A stretch of 64,000 nt of DNA from contig SVEQ01000002.1 of NCBI GenBank assembly GCA_015057325.1, positions 248,001 to 312,000 on the forward strand, read 5' to 3'. The translations under genes and the position numbers were made by a program. Position 1 is the stretch's first letter. Every line of letters begins with the position of its first letter. This document shows positions 62,887 through 64,000 of this stretch, piece by piece. The notes under the pieces are model-generated. The model was given only the letters and a program-made list of their open reading frames with translations. It did no database searches and was not told where the DNA came from. The DNA comes from Lachnospiraceae bacterium (GTDB lineage Bacteria; Bacillota; Clostridia; Lachnospirales; Lachnospiraceae).

Positions 62887-64000
62887 TTATATTACGGAAA
62901 TTTCCGGTATAACCTCTTCAAGTACATCAAGAAGTATGCGTACCGTATCAAGCGATGTAAACATTGTAACTCCGTTTCTAACCGCACACTGTCTGATAGC
63001 CACACCGTCTTCATAGTGGATACCCGAAAGTATGGCACGTGTATTGATTATGTAACTTACATATCCTGCCTGAATAGAACGGATAACCTCATCACTTCCG
63101 TCACTTAATTTACCGCGAAGTCTTGTTCTTATTCCGTTATTCTTAAGGAAGGTTGCTGTTCCTACGGTTGCCTCGATATTAAATCCAAGCTTGTAGAAAC
63201 GACGAACAAGCGGAAGTGCCTCCTCTTTATCCTCATCAGCAAGCGTAACCATAACTGTTCCGTAATCCTTCATCTTGATTCCGGAAGCCTGAAGTGCTTT
63301 ATATAATGCACGCTTTAGCTTTCTGTCATAACCGATAGCCTCACCGGTTGATTTCATTTCCGGTGAAAGATAAGCATCCATACCATTTAACTTCTCAAAT
63401 GAGAATGCCGGTGCCTTAACATACCAGAACTGCTTTGGTGCAGGCACAAGATCTGTTATACCCTGCTCCTTAAGACTGATACCAAGCATAGCCTTGGTTG
63501 CAATATCAACAAGTGAAAATCCTGTTGACTTAGAAAGGAATGGTACACTTCTTGAAGCTCTTGGGTTAACCTCAATTATATATACGTTATCTTCCTTATC
63601 TACGATAAACTGGATATTGAAAAGTCCGACTATTCCAACGCCAAGTCCAATCTTAGTTGTATATTCAAGAATTGTATCCTTGACTTTATCTGATATTGAA
63701 AATGGTGGATAGACACTTGTACTGTCTCCGGAATGTACACCGGTACGCTCAACAAGCTCCATAATTCCCGGAAGGAATACTTCCTTACCGTCGCATATCG
63801 CATCTATCTCTACTTCTTTACCAACGACATATTTATCAACAAGTACCGGCTTATCAACGTCAACTTCAACGGCGTTCTTTAAGTAATGTCTCAACATTTC
63901 TTCGTTAGCAACGATTTCCATTGCACGTCCGCCAAGTACAAATGAAGGTCTTACAAGTACAGGATATCCAATCTTAGCCGCCACTTTCACGCCGCTCTCG
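62887..64000 (-). CDS. carB: Carbamoyl-phosphate synthase large subunit, 5' end outside window
   Basis: The visible 370 residues are the C-terminal third. The second ATP-grasp domain contains IGYPVLVRPSFVLGGRAMEIV, GVHSGDSTSVYPPFSIS and YIIEVNPRASRSVPFLSK, followed by the allosteric MGS-like domain (about the last 140 residues, GFNIEATVGTATFLKNNGI and then GVAIRQCAVRNG). The frame stays open through 64000. CarB makes carbamoyl phosphate for pyrimidines and arginine together with CarA. No terminator follows the stop other than the inverted-repeat element. Confidence 0.96.
   Translation of the reverse strand, partial: ESGVKVAAKIGYPVLVRPSFVLGGRAMEIVANEEMLRHYLKNAVEVDVDKPVLVDKYVVGKEVEIDAICDGKEVFLPGIMELVERTGVHSGDSTSVYPPFSISDKVKDTILEYTTKIGLGVGIVGLFNIQFIVDKEDNVYIIEVNPRASRSVPFLSKSTGFSLVDIATKAMLGISLKEQGITDLVPAPKQFWYVKAPAFSFEKLNGMDAYLSPEMKSTGEAIGYDRKLKRALYKALQASGIKMKDYGTVMVTLADEDKEEALPLVRRFYKLGFNIEATVGTATFLKNNGIRTRLRGKLSDGSDEVIRSIQAGYVSYIINTRAILSGIHYEDGVAIRQCAVRNGVTMFTSLDTVRILLDVLEEVIPEISVI

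Overview
The window looks like a chromosomal segment of a low-GC anaerobic Firmicute, most likely a member of the Lachnospiraceae. This family assignment is inferred from gene content: type III glutamine synthetase, tandem Cache/GGDEF sensors, a two-domain acyl-CoA dehydratase activase, spoVAD/spoVAE, a BspA-type leucine-rich repeat protein, and GGAGG ribosome binding sites throughout. Almost all genes are on the minus strand. The plus-strand exceptions are a small acidic membrane protein with hslO, a class A penicillin-binding protein, and an integrase remnant.

Left accessory region (1-4740). A 3'-truncated yfbR is followed by an 11-repeat CRISPR array with no cas gene in view. A sigma-70-type promoter to the right of the array and a hairpin terminator abutting its left end both point to minus-strand transcription. 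In that orientation every spacer can be read as antisense to a plausible coding sequence, and one spacer carries a Shine-Dalgarno sequence plus ATG. This fits an RNA-targeting (type VI or type III) system. Beyond the array are a 60-aa CxxC protein, a BspA-like LRR surface protein split by an in-frame TAA, a truncated tyrosine recombinase, and tRNA-Gly(GCC). Together they look like a decayed tRNA-anchored island.

Central housekeeping and export region (4800-43416). It holds a lone prepilin with an unrecognised 698-aa protein, hslO, an SH3/glucosaminidase autolysin, a TPR membrane protein, a CarD regulator, DegV, pyrE with a 50-aa membrane protein, and a heterodimeric ABC exporter. Next come a cytoplasmic sugar-binding/GGDEF protein, an MMPL exporter/heptad-repeat protein/TetR operon with two visible operators, HtrA, a dehydratase-activase pair, a TtcA-like enzyme, an RND pump with a large coiled-coil insert, a YigZ protein, PBP1A, spoVAD-spoVAE, and a decayed CbiT-like methyltransferase.

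Signalling and sugar region (43515-58042). Four tightly packed membrane sensors (three with GGDEF, one with no output domain) are followed by a xylFGH-type sugar ABC transporter. A membrane-anchored sugar-binding protein, a LytS/YesM-type kinase and a YesN-type regulator form a three-component system that probably activates xylFGH. A 20-bp-spaced direct repeat lies where an AraC-type activator would bind.

Nitrogen and pyrimidine region (58138-64000). It carries glnN (GSIII), an ANTAR-type antiterminator with a pseudo-receiver, and a short GlnA-like protein whose ammonium-site residues appear lost. It also has a 612-bp, nearly symmetric inverted-repeat element that could be a large structured RNA or a mobile palindrome, and the 3' part of carB. 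The strongest leads for new biology are the CRISPR array, the 612-bp element, and the GlnA-like/ANTAR/glnN-leader arrangement.
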